A stretch of DNA of 64,000 bases from Roseomonas alba (GCF_019430885.1 NZ_JAHYBZ010000009.1:62001-126000); one strand, 5' to 3'. Shown: positions 54,934 to 63,942, numbered from the stretch's first letter. Program-made: numbers and translations. The notes: a model not told the origin generated them from the sequence alone.

Positions 54934-56984
54934 GCCGATCTTGCCACTGTCACGAAGGGCACGATGGCTTCCTCGATACATATTCCGCCATGCGCCACCG
55001 TTCTTTTTCCTTCACCAAGGAAGGCGCGTAACGGTGGGGCTATCAAGGCGAGATAGTCATCGGGTAACCCGACGCTCGGCCACTCCAGAGTTCCCGGATA
55101 TTTCGCCGAGGCATTGGATCGCAGCAGAGCGTCCCGGAACACATGGACCCTCTCCCCGCGCTCGTCGGCTGTCGCGCCAACGTTAGGCTTTCCTATGCCG
55201 ATCCCCTCTACGTTTCCATGATCGGAGGTGACAACAACTTCAAAATCGCGATCAAGCAAAGCGTCCAGGAGGCGCCAAAGCGAACCCCTCTTGGCCCAAT
55301 GACGGACCCCGGCATGCATCCCATCGGTGCCGGTGACAATGCCATGCAGCATCTGATCGATTGTCCCGACCACGATGCCCGCGATCCTGCAGCGCGGCTC
55401 GTCGAGCTTCCCGCTGACCCTGGCGATGAAGGCGTCGTCGTCTTCCAGGGTGCCCTGACACGCATAAACGGCGTCGCCTTTCCGGAAACCGCGATCTTCC
55501 CAGAAGCGAGACCAGTGCTGCTCTTCCTTGCGCGTCGTGTCGAGACACTGCCCAAAAAAGAACGGAGGGTCGCCCGCAAAGATCGATTGGCGCGACACCG
55601 ACGTCAGTGTCGGCACCCAGGCGAAGGCGCCGAATTCCTCGGTCACCCATTGCCGATGCGGCATTTCCTGACGGACGATCGCCCACTGGTCCATGGCCAG
55701 ACCGTCGATGATAACGACAGCCAACTTCGCCTTGGTTCCCTTCGCGGAAAGCCGATGCGCCATGTACTTTGGAATCTGATGAACCATGACCGGGCGAGGC
55801 AAGTACGAGAGGCTGTGCAACGTGGCGTAGTGCGCGTCCATCCACGCACAAAAGCTCTGCTCAATCAGCTGGTGTGCAGCGTTGAAGCGATCCTTGTCTT
55901 CGGACGACACGTCTCCGGGCAGGGACCAACGCAGTGCAACAATCTCGGCCCACCGAGCCGCCGCCTGAACCAACTCGTGATGATCGCTGCTCGCAGATGG
56001 ACCGCTGGAGCGTAATAGCTCCAGGAGCCTTCGGAAGCGCGATGTGTCGTCGGCAGGCTGGGATCCCGCCACACCGACAGCCATCCACGTTCCCTCGACG
56101 AGCAATCGAGAGACTCTGTTCGTCGGGGTTAGCAAACCGTCAGCAAAAAGGTTGTCAACGTAGATCCGCACATCGTCGTGGTCGAAGGGAAGATGTTTTG
56201 GACCTGAGAACTGCAGATCGTAGGGTTCGGGCTCCTCGCGCACGCCGCTTGCCTGCGAGCCCAAATGATCCTGAACGAAGATCGGCCATCTCTCTTGCAG
56301 GAACTCCAGAAAGCTCGCGCGGCTAGGGAGAATCTGATCGAGCGGCCAATCGTGCCATCGCCCGGTCGATCGCAGAAGATGGATCAACCGCTCGTCCAGT
56401 GACTTGGGAACTATCTTGCCGCTGTAGTGGCGCCGCAGAAGCGCGCGGAGCAGGTCTGCATCACTTTGGAATTGTGCGGGATCGAGTCGAAACACATTTC
56501 GCAGAAGAAAGTCCCGTGTCGCGTTCTCGCCCATACGCTCTGGCTTGAAAAGTTGCTGGGCGGCAGACACGGCATCGAGCTCACCTCGATCGATCTCGGA
56601 AAGCACATGAGGGGCGAGCGAAGGGAAAAGCTCCGCCAGGCTGAACGAAAGCAACCGCCGTTCACGCTCTGCCTGCTGAAGCAGGTCAAAGGGAAGGCCA
56701 CTGATGTCCGAGCGCGCCGCTCGCAGGACGACGACCAGATTTGTGTCGTAGCCGTTGTCCCAAACCTCCCGGAAACGTCGCTCATAGGCGTATCGAAACG
56801 CGACGTGGTCCTCGAACGGCACGATCTCGAATCCGCGCTGGCGGATACCATCAACGATACCCTGTTCCGTCAGCAACTCGTCAGGGTCCGCCACGACGGT
56901 CAGACGCGCGACACTGGCCATGTCGCGGCTGAACTGCGCCAGGATGGGCTCGCGCCATGTGCCACCAGGCAACGAGGTGCTCAT
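54930..56984 (-). CDS. pglZ: BREX type 3-like PglZ
   Basis: 684 residues. The N-terminal region (ARLTVVADPDELLTEQGIVD, then RGFEIVPFEDHVAFRYAYE and DTNLVVVLRAARSDISGLPFD) is that of BREX-3 PglZ. The PglZ domain is an alkaline-phosphatase-fold hydrolase: metal motif LAVVIIDGLAMDQW near residue 425 and VTSDHGNVEG near 588, with a late HGG (VAHGGICIEE). All key metal residues look intact, so the protein may be functional. It overlaps the truncated helicase stop (ATGA). BREX blocks phage replication and needs PglX methyltransferase and BrxC, which are not in this window. Confidence 0.85.
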   Translation of the reverse strand: MSTSLPGGTWREPILAQFSRDMASVARLTVVADPDELLTEQGIVDGIRQRGFEIVPFEDHVAFRYAYERRFREVWDNGYDTNLVVVLRAARSDISGLPFDLLQQAERERRLLSFSLAELFPSLAPHVLSEIDRGELDAVSAAQQLFKPERMGENATRDFLLRNVFRLDPAQFQSDADLLRALLRRHYSGKIVPKSLDERLIHLLRSTGRWHDWPLDQILPSRASFLEFLQERWPIFVQDHLGSQASGVREEPEPYDLQFSGPKHLPFDHDDVRIYVDNLFADGLLTPTNRVSRLLVEGTWMAVGVAGSQPADDTSRFRRLLELLRSSGPSASSDHHELVQAAARWAEIVALRWSLPGDVSSEDKDRFNAAHQLIEQSFCAWMDAHYATLHSLSYLPRPVMVHQIPKYMAHRLSAKGTKAKLAVVIIDGLAMDQWAIVRQEMPHRQWVTEEFGAFAWVPTLTSVSRQSIFAGDPPFFFGQCLDTTRKEEQHWSRFWEDRGFRKGDAVYACQGTLEDDDAFIARVSGKLDEPRCRIAGIVVGTIDQMLHGIVTGTDGMHAGVRHWAKRGSLWRLLDALLDRDFEVVVTSDHGNVEGIGIGKPNVGATADERGERVHVFRDALLRSNASAKYPGTLEWPSVGLPDDYLALIAPPLRAFLGEGKRTVAHGGICIEEAIVPFVTVARSA

Positions 56985-57550
56985 GCGCTGGCTCCCATCG
57001 GCGCAACGCGAACCATGACGACGGCGGCGAGATCAGGGAGCGCAGCTTCCCGCGCCGCGAGCTCTCGGGTCCATGCCTGTTCTTCGTCCCCCAAAATCCG
57101 AAGACGATGCGCCCGGACCTGGGGTAGCCCGAGCCGCTCGATGGCACGCCGGCGCGATGAGAATGCGTGCGTGCCCTTCTTGCGCTCACGCATGATGCTC
57201 ATCTGATGAGAACCAACCAGCTCCTCAAACACCGCAGCGCCCTGCGCTTCGGCAGCCTTGCGGCTGGCATCGAACGCATCCACCGCGGTGGAACCTGAAA
57301 TCTCCTCACCTGGTTGGCTCAGACCGTTGGGGAGGTCGATCAAGCGTTCCCAGATCGTGCGGGCTGTCGGTCCAAACACGCGGCCGTCGTCGGCGAGGAA
57401 AAGAGCCAGAAAGCGCTGCTCCCGCCCGCCGGACGTGTGCAGGCTGATCCGCCACAACGACCAGAACCCGCTCGTCTTGTCGGAAACGTCGGGGACGACG
57501 ATGGTCGGTATCGGTTGGCCCGGCGCGAAGACGGGCAGGCTATTTGTGAG
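56981..57550 (-). pseudogene. BREX-3 helicase, 3' remnant (brxHII-like)
   Basis: An open frame of ~189 codons with no start that explains its 5' end; the upstream limit is a TGA at 57551-57553. The content (LPVFAPGQPIPTIVVPDVSD, SGFWSLWRISLHTSGGREQRF, LFLADDGRVFGPTARTIWERL, HAFSSRRRAIERLGLPQVR) is the C-terminal tail of SNF2-type helicases of BREX-3/DISARM-like systems, which are normally ~1000 residues. All helicase motifs are lost. The break lies against prophage genes. In-frame TTG at 57457 is not a credible native start. Confidence 0.78.
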
Positions 57551-57587
57551 TCACCGCCATCACCATCCGCCTCGAGGAGGTGCTGCC

Positions 57588-58166
57588 ATGACCGACGGCA
57601 TCACCGCCACGCCGCGCCTCTCGCCCCAAGCCGCCGCCGCGGCGACCACGCCGGTGGCGACGCCCGTCGTCCTGGTCGATCTCGACTTCGCCTCCGGCCC
57701 GATCCGCGCCTGGACCGGGCTCGGGCCGCTCGATTGGGCAGGCGTCACCTACGAGGGCATGGGCACCATCGGCGCCGTCTCCGACATCGAGGAGACCGCC
57801 GAACTCAGGGCGGTGCGCATCACGCTCACCCTCTCGCCGGTGCCGCAGGAGGTGGTCGACATCGCGCTGGCCGAGCAGTCCTTCCGGCTGCGCCCGGCGC
57901 GGCTGTGGGGCGCGCTGCTCGATGCCGAGGGCGCCTTCGTCGCCGATCCGTTTCCCCTCTGGGCCGGGCTGATGGACACCATGCAGGTGGTCGACGGGGC
58001 CGAGCCGCGCATCTCGCTCACCTGCGAGAGCCGCCTCGTCGACCTCGAGCGTGCCGAGGTTCGGCGCTACACCGATGCCGACCAGCAGGCCGAGTATCCG
58101 GGCGATCGCTTCTTCGAGTTCGTCCCCGCCCTGCAGGAGGCGGAGATCCGGCTGCCGGCCAGCTGA
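57588..58166 (+). CDS. phage tail-type protein (prophage remnant)
   Basis: 192 residues with a GAGGAGG site. PVVLVDLDFASGPIRAWTGLGPLDWAG and the following IRAVRITLTL-like strands resemble the structural proteins of alphaproteobacterial siphophage tails; ALAEQSFRLRPARLWGALLD and the SRLVDLERAEVRRYTDADQQ segment are typical. I do not know the exact tail function. The stop overlaps the next start by one base, as in phage tail operons. Confidence 0.7.
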   Translation: MTDGITATPRLSPQAAAAATTPVATPVVLVDLDFASGPIRAWTGLGPLDWAGVTYEGMGTIGAVSDIEETAELRAVRITLTLSPVPQEVVDIALAEQSFRLRPARLWGALLDAEGAFVADPFPLWAGLMDTMQVVDGAEPRISLTCESRLVDLERAEVRRYTDADQQAEYPGDRFFEFVPALQEAEIRLPAS

Positions 58167-59413
58167 TGACCCGGCTGCCGGACTGGCACGCGCGGCTCGC
58201 AGCGCTGCTCGCCGCGTCGGAGGCGCGTCCGTTCGATGCGCATCACTGGAACTGCGGGCGGTTCGCTCTGGCCGCAGTGCAGGCCAGCACCGGTCGTCGA
58301 CCAGGCTGGCGCAGCCTGCCCTCGCTGGAGGCCACGGCCGACAGCGCCGGCTTCCCGCGCATCCCGCCGGCCTTCGCGCGGGCAGGGGACGTCGTCCTCG
58401 CCGGCGAAGCCTGCTCGCCGATCGTGGCGCGTCACACCGGCAGCGCCACCGACTGCGAATACGAGGTGGCCTGGGCCAACACGTATGCCGTGCGGATGGA
58501 TTACACCTCGACCGCGGACCGCGCCGGCAATGCGGTGATCAACCGTCACCGCGCGCCGGCCTCGCGGCTGCTGCGGGTTCTGGACGCGGTACCCAACCTC
58601 CGCGCCGCGGCCTTCCGGCAGAGTGGGACCGAGATCGGCGTGGAGAAGCTGGCGACGCTGGCGACCTCCACCACTGCGGCCACGACGCTGGCAGGGCTGT
58701 GCTTCAACGGGCTGGACGGGATCGCGGCGACCGCGCGCGGCCTGCTCCTGGATGCCAATCGCGGCATGGCCTTCGTGGTGGACACCTCCTCGGCGAAGGA
58801 GTTCGCGCTGGCGCATTGGCTGGTCGGCGGGGTCGATGGCGGGCGGCTATTCGTGCGGGTCTTCGATGGCGCGGCGAATGTGCGGGAGAACATCGCCGGG
58901 GACGTGCTGGCCTCCGGCACCACTATGCAGTGGAACGCGCCGGCGAAAGGCTGGAACGCCGGCGCGGTGATGGCGGATGCCTCGCTGAACCGGCGGCAGA
59001 CGATCCGGGTGGGTGCCGGCGTCGCCTTTGCGCAGGTCGGGATCGTGGGCTTCGACGGTCAGATCGAGCTTGAGGCGCTGCGGCTGTTCGGGCTGCCCGA
59101 GGCGGCGCCAGCGGTGCTTTATGCCTGTCCTTCGGTGCCGATCGGGACGCGCAGCCTAGCGCTGGAGACCACCTGGGATCTGCCGAGCCTCACGGCTGGC
59201 TCGACGGCGAACATCGACGTGACCGTGCCAGGTGCGCGGCGCGGCGACTTCGCCGACGCCACGGCCGACACCAGCAGCATCGCCTTCGTGCTGGACTGCC
59301 ATGTCTGGTCCAACAACAGCGTGCGCGTCACGGCGCGGAACGTCAGCGCGTCGACGGTTGATCTGGCCGCGGCACCGCTGTCCGTGCAGGTGACGAAGCG
59401 GCGAGTGCCGTAG
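58166..59413 (+). CDS. chimeric phage tail gene: DUF6950/NlpC-like N-terminus with structural C-terminus
   Basis: 415 residues. Residues 1-~80 match the tail-assembly DUF6950 type (LPDWHARLAALLAASEARPFDAHHWNCGRFALAAVQA, then RIPPAFARAGDVVLAG), with the catalytic-type Cys in HHWNCGRFA. After about residue 85 the sequence changes to a Ala/Gly/Thr-rich beta structure (IVARHTGSATDCEYEVAWAN to the end), like a tail or coat protein with a galactose-binding-like fold. An internal deletion joining two phage genes is likely. No other phage gene follows. Confidence 0.68.
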   Translation: MTRLPDWHARLAALLAASEARPFDAHHWNCGRFALAAVQASTGRRPGWRSLPSLEATADSAGFPRIPPAFARAGDVVLAGEACSPIVARHTGSATDCEYEVAWANTYAVRMDYTSTADRAGNAVINRHRAPASRLLRVLDAVPNLRAAAFRQSGTEIGVEKLATLATSTTAATTLAGLCFNGLDGIAATARGLLLDANRGMAFVVDTSSAKEFALAHWLVGGVDGGRLFVRVFDGAANVRENIAGDVLASGTTMQWNAPAKGWNAGAVMADASLNRRQTIRVGAGVAFAQVGIVGFDGQIELEALRLFGLPEAAPAVLYACPSVPIGTRSLALETTWDLPSLTAGSTANIDVTVPGARRGDFADATADTSSIAFVLDCHVWSNNSVRVTARNVSASTVDLAAAPLSVQVTKRRVP

Positions 59414-59430
59414 CCCGGAAATTCCGACCA

Positions 59431-60786
59431 CTACAGCTTGTCAAACACGGATCCCATGCGCGGGCTAAACAGGCGGTCGTATGTCTTCAGCAGGAAGTGG
59501 TCGGTCATCCCAGCGACGTAGTCGCAGATGGCCCTCGGGTCTTTCCCCGCGGCATCGAAGACCGCGTAGGCATCAGCAGGCAGGAAGCTTCTCGGCTCGG
59601 AGAGAAGGGCCTCGAAGACAGCGACCACCATCTGCTGGCCCTTGAACTCGAGGTGCTGGACGTTTGCCGACCTAATGACCTGAGCGTCAACAATGTCCCG
59701 CAGCTGCCGTAGGAATGCGTGTGGACCCTTAGGCATGGCAACGCGAAACCGGAGGAGAGGGTGATCGAAGCCAGGATCCTCATGCAGCACTACGCTATTG
59801 ATGAGGTAGCCTACGGCGCGGCTGATCAGCTGCTTCCGCCTGCCGCTTGGCCCGAACAGGCCGTCGACGAGTACGTCGTATGGGCTCTTCCCTTGCTTCT
59901 CAGCATCCCTGGCCATCCCGGGGCTCTCCAGGAAGCTAACGCATTCTTCTGGCTTGACGTGCCCTACGAAGTCTCGTGCCGTTATGAGCCCGAGCGCGAT
60001 GGCATCCTCGAGATCGTGGACGCCGTATGCGATGTCGTCGGCGACGTCCATGATGGAGCAATCGAAGGACTTGTAGCGCGGCTTGCTATGCTTGCCCTCG
60101 CGCTCATCGATACTCATGAAGCGTTTGCGGTCCGCCGGAGTGAAGGGCTCCAGGATCCACTCGACCACGTCGGCCTCGGTGTCGAGGTGGCATTTGGGCG
60201 GCTTGCATGCCTCGCGGTCGATAATGCGGATGGCCGTCGTGTCAGTGCGGAGCGACGGCTTCACCTCAGGATGTACCAGCTTGCTGTAGGGTACGGGGTA
60301 CTTCAGGACTCCGAGCAGGCAGCGCCGGGTGAGGTTCGACCCATGCGCCTTCGAAAAATCCTCCAGGCGGGCCAGGATGCGCAGGGTTTGGCCGTTTCCC
60401 TCGAACCCGCCGTTGCTGCGCATGCAGTAGTTGAGAGCGACCTCGCCACCGTGGCCGAAGGGAGGATGCCCTAGATCGTGGGTAAAGCCGATGGCCTGAA
60501 TTAGGCTGGCGGGTGGTAGGTACCGCTTGGCGTCCTCCGGGAGATCCACCATCGCGAGATGCATCCGGATGCCGTTTGCGACTTGCGCCACCTCCAGGGA
60601 GTGCGTGAGCCGCGTCCGATAAAAATCGCTGTCGCCAAGGTTCAGGATCTGTGTTTTGCCTTGGAGACGTCGAAACGATCCAGAGTGAATGACGCGGGCG
60701 TAGTCGACGTCGAAGGGTGTCCGCGCGTCGTCCTCGCGCTGCGTCCAGGCCTCCTGCCGCGCCTCCCAGTCGCTGTTCATCTGCAC
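59431..60786 (-). CDS. dGTP triphosphohydrolase-like protein, antiphage type
   Basis: 451 residues of the HD-domain dGTPase family. RVIHSGSFRRLQGKTQILNLGDSDFYRTRLTHSLEVAQ carries the first His; IQAIGFTHDLGHPPFGHGGE has the HD pair; SIMDVADDIAYGVHDLEDA has the final Asp. Complete active site. Family members cut dGTP to deoxyguanosine and PPPi; the branch with the GDSDFYRTRLTHS signature is known as an antiphage dNTP-depleting enzyme. Its place in a defence-rich island supports that reading. It converges on the phage remnant. Confidence 0.83.
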   Translation of the reverse strand: MQMNSDWEARQEAWTQREDDARTPFDVDYARVIHSGSFRRLQGKTQILNLGDSDFYRTRLTHSLEVAQVANGIRMHLAMVDLPEDAKRYLPPASLIQAIGFTHDLGHPPFGHGGEVALNYCMRSNGGFEGNGQTLRILARLEDFSKAHGSNLTRRCLLGVLKYPVPYSKLVHPEVKPSLRTDTTAIRIIDREACKPPKCHLDTEADVVEWILEPFTPADRKRFMSIDEREGKHSKPRYKSFDCSIMDVADDIAYGVHDLEDAIALGLITARDFVGHVKPEECVSFLESPGMARDAEKQGKSPYDVLVDGLFGPSGRRKQLISRAVGYLINSVVLHEDPGFDHPLLRFRVAMPKGPHAFLRQLRDIVDAQVIRSANVQHLEFKGQQMVVAVFEALLSEPRSFLPADAYAVFDAAGKDPRAICDYVAGMTDHFLLKTYDRLFSPRMGSVFDKL

Positions 60787-60962
60787 TGCTCTTCCTCATT
60801 CCCGCGAAGGGCCCGCTCGGGCGGCGCCGCGCAAGCATAGTCGCTGGATACCAGAGCCAACGCGAACTGACAGCGGCTCCCTTCATGCCGCTGAATTGCG
60901 GGCCGTGGTGCCGACAACCGGGCGGGGGCCGGGTCGCTTCGACCAGCGGGGGATTCCCTTTT

Positions 60963-61856
60963 GTGAGGTTGCATGATTCTCTCGATCGGCCGGGGGAGGA
61001 AAAACGGTTGCAACAAGAGATTTGGCTTGGCGGGGATGAAGATGCCCTCGCCCTGCGTCTGCCTGCCCCCCACGATGAGGTCCTGCCGGGAGTACGGTGG
61101 GGGCGGGTCGATGACCTCATGACGCCCGCCTACTGGAAGGGGCAGTGCTGGCAGGCTGAACTCCTGGGCTGGCACGGCACCTTCCGGCTCGGCTCCGACT
61201 TGCGGGAGGAGGTGGCCGCCTGCCTGCTCGGCGGCTGGGGCATGCCCGCCGAGCTGGGCTTGGCCGCCTTTCGGCGCCTGCGCGACCGCGGCCTGCTGCG
61301 AGGCCCCGCCCCCGCGCACGTTCTGGAGGCCGCCCTGTCGGAGCCGCTGGCCGTCCAGAGCACGTTGCGTCGCTATCGCTTTCCGAGGCAGCGGGCGGCT
61401 CACCTGGCTGGGTGCCTGTGGGCGTTCGAGACGCTGAGGGAGCCGGAGGGCGACCGCGAGTTGCGCGATGCCCTCCTCGGGCTGCCGGGCCTGGGGTGGA
61501 AGACCGCGTCTTGGGTTGTCCGGAACCACCGTGCGTCGAGCGCGGTCGCCATCATCGACGTGCACGTGATCCGCGCCGGGGTGGTGGCCGGTGTCTTCGA
61601 CCCGGCGTGGACGCCCCAGCGGAACTACCGCCAACTCGAGGAAGCGTTTCTGGACCTGGCCGAAGCCATAGGTATCCGCGCAGCGCTGCTGGACGCCGTC
61701 ATCTGGGAGCAGATGCGGCGGTTCGGCGACCTCGCCGTCGAGGCCGCCGGATGCGCCGCCTCAGCCCGGGCGATCGCGACAGCAGGAGCCTTGGTAACGC
61801 GGCAGTGTCGCGAAGTTAAGGAGGACCAGCGCTCGAAGGCGACAGCGTGCGGGTAG
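60963..61856 (+). CDS. OGG-like HhH-GPD DNA glycosylase
   Basis: About 297 residues from the GTG at 60963 (GGGGGA upstream); an ATG at 60885 is possible. The helix-hairpin-helix and catalytic region is LLGLPGLGWKTASWVVRNHRASSAVAIIDVHVIRAG, with the catalytic Lys in GWKTAS and Asp in IIDVH. This is the OGG/AGOG-type pattern that removes oxidised guanine. It lies in a defence island; a role against modified phage DNA is speculation. It overlaps the Mrr-like gene by 41 bases, tail to tail. Confidence 0.78.
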   Translation: MRLHDSLDRPGEEKRLQQEIWLGGDEDALALRLPAPHDEVLPGVRWGRVDDLMTPAYWKGQCWQAELLGWHGTFRLGSDLREEVAACLLGGWGMPAELGLAAFRRLRDRGLLRGPAPAHVLEAALSEPLAVQSTLRRYRFPRQRAAHLAGCLWAFETLREPEGDRELRDALLGLPGLGWKTASWVVRNHRASSAVAIIDVHVIRAGVVAGVFDPAWTPQRNYRQLEEAFLDLAEAIGIRAALLDAVIWEQMRRFGDLAVEAAGCAASARAIATAGALVTRQCREVKEDQRSKATACG

Positions 61857-62886
61857 CTTCCTCAAGCTTTGCAATTGCGCGCTCGGTCGAAGCCTTCAAC
61901 TCGTTCCAACGATTTGCGGTCCGCGCCGGATCGGCAAGCCAGAGATAGACGCCGTCCAGCAAATCGCCTCTCGGCGCGCTAACAGCCGAAAAGGCCCGCT
62001 CACTCGGTATTTCTCGAAGAGCCTGCAGCACGTCTCCTATAGCTGACATGACGTCGAGCGCGCGCCTGAGCTTCGCCTCCTCGGCATCGCCCACATCGAC
62101 CTCAGCGAGCAGAGTATCGCCGACGGCAAGCAGCTCACGGACCCTGCGCGCCAGTTCTGTTGAGTTGGTAAAGCCTAGGTTCCTGGCAGCGCTCAATGCG
62201 GCTTTGAGTGCAGAGAACCGGGGTCTGATCGCTGCCAAGGTGGAGACGATCGCTGCAGCCACCTCCGCTGGTTCACTTGTCCGATCCGGCGAGGTTTGCG
62301 TGAGGATCTGCGGTAGGCGCACCGGGAAGCGGAGCATCATGGTCGCCATCGCGGCCATTGTTACCTCAAAGCATGTACCCAGAAGGGTAATCGTCTCATC
62401 TAGAAGCGGTGGGGGTGGGTTCCGCGGTCTTTGCTCAAACATCACCGTCCGCAGTTCGTCCTCAATGCCCTTCACCACCTGCAGGGACTGCCTAATCGAG
62501 GCGTCAGCGATGCTGTCCGCGGCTGCAGCCATCAGTTCGTTCAGGCTGGTAAGCGAGACATTTGCCCTCCTGACGACAGCCACCGCCCCGGCTTGGAAGC
62601 CCTTCTCAGACAGCAGAAAGGCCCGGTCAGCACCGACGTCTTGGGCGATCTGGACGAGAGTCAGAACCTGCGCCTTCGGTACAGCGGTCTTCCAGTATTT
62701 GCACTCGACAATCCAAATGATTGGCAATCCGGCCATTGTAGTTCGTACGACTACATCTATCTCGTGTTTTCCGCGCGCGCCTTCGAGCGTCTCCTCGACG
62801 GCTGCGTCGCAGCCCATCCTCCGAAAGAGGTCAGCAACTTTTTCCTGGTATTCGCGCCAAGCAACACTCTTTCTTTTTTTGTCCAT
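61816..62886 (-). CDS. Mrr-fold restriction-endonuclase-like protein
   Basis: 356 residues. Residues 1-115 form a PD-(D/E)XK nuclease domain: E15 in YQEKVADLFRRMG, D44 in GKHEIDVVVRT, and the E61-C-K63 pair in IVECKYWK, then AFLLSEKGFQAGAVAVVRRA. The C-terminal ~240 residues are helical and unassigned (DETITLLGTCFEVTMAAM, SALKAALSAARNLGFTNSTE). Probably a cytosolic type IV-like or defence nuclease. The ATG at 62886 is chosen; a TTG four codons earlier is possible. A+T-richer than the core. Confidence 0.78.
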   Translation of the reverse strand: MDKKRKSVAWREYQEKVADLFRRMGCDAAVEETLEGARGKHEIDVVVRTTMAGLPIIWIVECKYWKTAVPKAQVLTLVQIAQDVGADRAFLLSEKGFQAGAVAVVRRANVSLTSLNELMAAAADSIADASIRQSLQVVKGIEDELRTVMFEQRPRNPPPPLLDETITLLGTCFEVTMAAMATMMLRFPVRLPQILTQTSPDRTSEPAEVAAAIVSTLAAIRPRFSALKAALSAARNLGFTNSTELARRVRELLAVGDTLLAEVDVGDAEEAKLRRALDVMSAIGDVLQALREIPSERAFSAVSAPRGDLLDGVYLWLADPARTANRWNELKASTERAIAKLEEATRTLSPSSAGPP

Positions 62887-62996
62887 GGGTTCTGTCAATC
62901 AAATTGTTCAGAAGATCTGATGCCAATGCTTCGTGGCCAATCGTCAAGAGATCTCCTGGAGTTGGATCAGCTGACCATAGATGCCGATGGCTCACT

Positions 62997-63734
62997 TCAG
63001 GCAGTCAAGGCCAACGCGTCCGCGTTACGGCTGCCGTCTGGGTGATCAGCGCTCCCCAGCCCGACGAGCATTGTCCCAGCTGCCAGCACCCTTTCATTGG
63101 TGTGGAACAGCCCGTCGCCGACCTCCTCGCCGAGCAGCCCCGTCGGGCAGGCCACAAGGCCCATGCCACCAGCCGCGAGCTGCAGGCTGGCCAGCAGCGC
63201 GCCTGCATCCCGCCAGAGCAGGCTGTCCGGCTTCCGGTAGACGGCGGCTGTCCTGCCGTAATCGGCAAGCAGTACGAGCGCGGTCCCGCGTGCCCGGGGC
63301 AGCAGTTCGGGCAACCGCGCCAGGAGACGGCCCGCTCGACCCGTACGACGCTCCGAAAGCACCTGCACCCGGGCGCTGCCCGGATCCACGCGGAGCAGAA
63401 CCGGTGCACGGCGGCCACCCGCGACCACGATCACCTCCACTGGATGCAGGGCGCCCGCCGAGGGCGGCACACGACGCGTGCGGCCGAGCGGGTCGGCGAC
63501 CCGGATGGCGCGCGCAACTGTCACCCAGCCGACGAGGGCAAGGATGGACCTGAGGGGCGCGGGCGCCATCTCCCGGACCGAGCGCCGCGCCAGCATGGCG
63601 TCGCGCAAAAGGAGCGGCCCCGGGTTCGCCGGGGGACACGGCCCAAGCGTCCGGCGCACCGGCCAGTCGAGAGGCTCGAGGACGGCCGGTGTCGCACGGG
63701 GCAACGGGTCCCTAGTAGGGCGGCTCGACCACAC
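62997..63734 (-). CDS. SagB/nitroreductase-like protein
   Basis: About 245 residues. PPSAGALHPVEVIVVAGG, VLLRVDPGSARVQVLS, VLLADYGRTAAVYRKPDSLLWRDAG and GGMGLVACPTGLLGEEV are typical of the SagB/McbC-type FMN dehydrogenase branch of nitroreductases. RiPP-type SagB oxidises azolines in peptides; here no cyclodehydratase is visible. The GTG at 63734 overlaps the small upstream gene by 23 bases; a TTG at 63704 with AGGGA upstream is the alternative start. Confidence 0.75.
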   Translation of the reverse strand: MWSSRPTRDPLPRATPAVLEPLDWPVRRTLGPCPPANPGPLLLRDAMLARRSVREMAPAPLRSILALVGWVTVARAIRVADPLGRTRRVPPSAGALHPVEVIVVAGGRRAPVLLRVDPGSARVQVLSERRTGRAGRLLARLPELLPRARGTALVLLADYGRTAAVYRKPDSLLWRDAGALLASLQLAAGGMGLVACPTGLLGEEVGDGLFHTNERVLAAGTMLVGLGSADHPDGSRNADALALTA

Positions 63735-63942
63735 GCGGTGGCCCGGGATTAAGCTGGACTTGGAGCACGTCCCCCGGCGTCAGTGTCCGCACTACCGATG
63801 GGTTCGGCGAACTCAGGTTGGTGATCTCATGGATTTCGCACGGGTCAGCAGGGTCGCCTCCGCCACCACCTCCGCTCCCGCCTGCATTGCCGCCGGGCCC
63901 CGGTCGCCAGTCACCTCCCCCGCCTTGACTGCCGCCAGACAT
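63712..63942 (-). CDS. Gly-rich small protein, 76 aa
   Basis: Starts ATG 63942 with GAGGAG upstream. The N-terminal ~32 residues are almost all Gly, Ser, Pro and Asp; then a compact strand-rich domain with one Cys (DPCEIHEITNLSSPNPSV, LTPGDVLQVQLNPG). It directly overlaps the SagB-like gene, so both are cotranscribed. It might be a modified peptide or a binding partner of the SagB-like enzyme. I do not recognise the family. A possible end of another gene on this strand (stop near 63962-63964) lies before it but cannot be supported. Confidence 0.6.
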   Translation of the reverse strand: MSGGSQGGGGDWRPGPGGNAGGSGGGGGGDPADPCEIHEITNLSSPNPSVVRTLTPGDVLQVQLNPGPPRVVEPPY

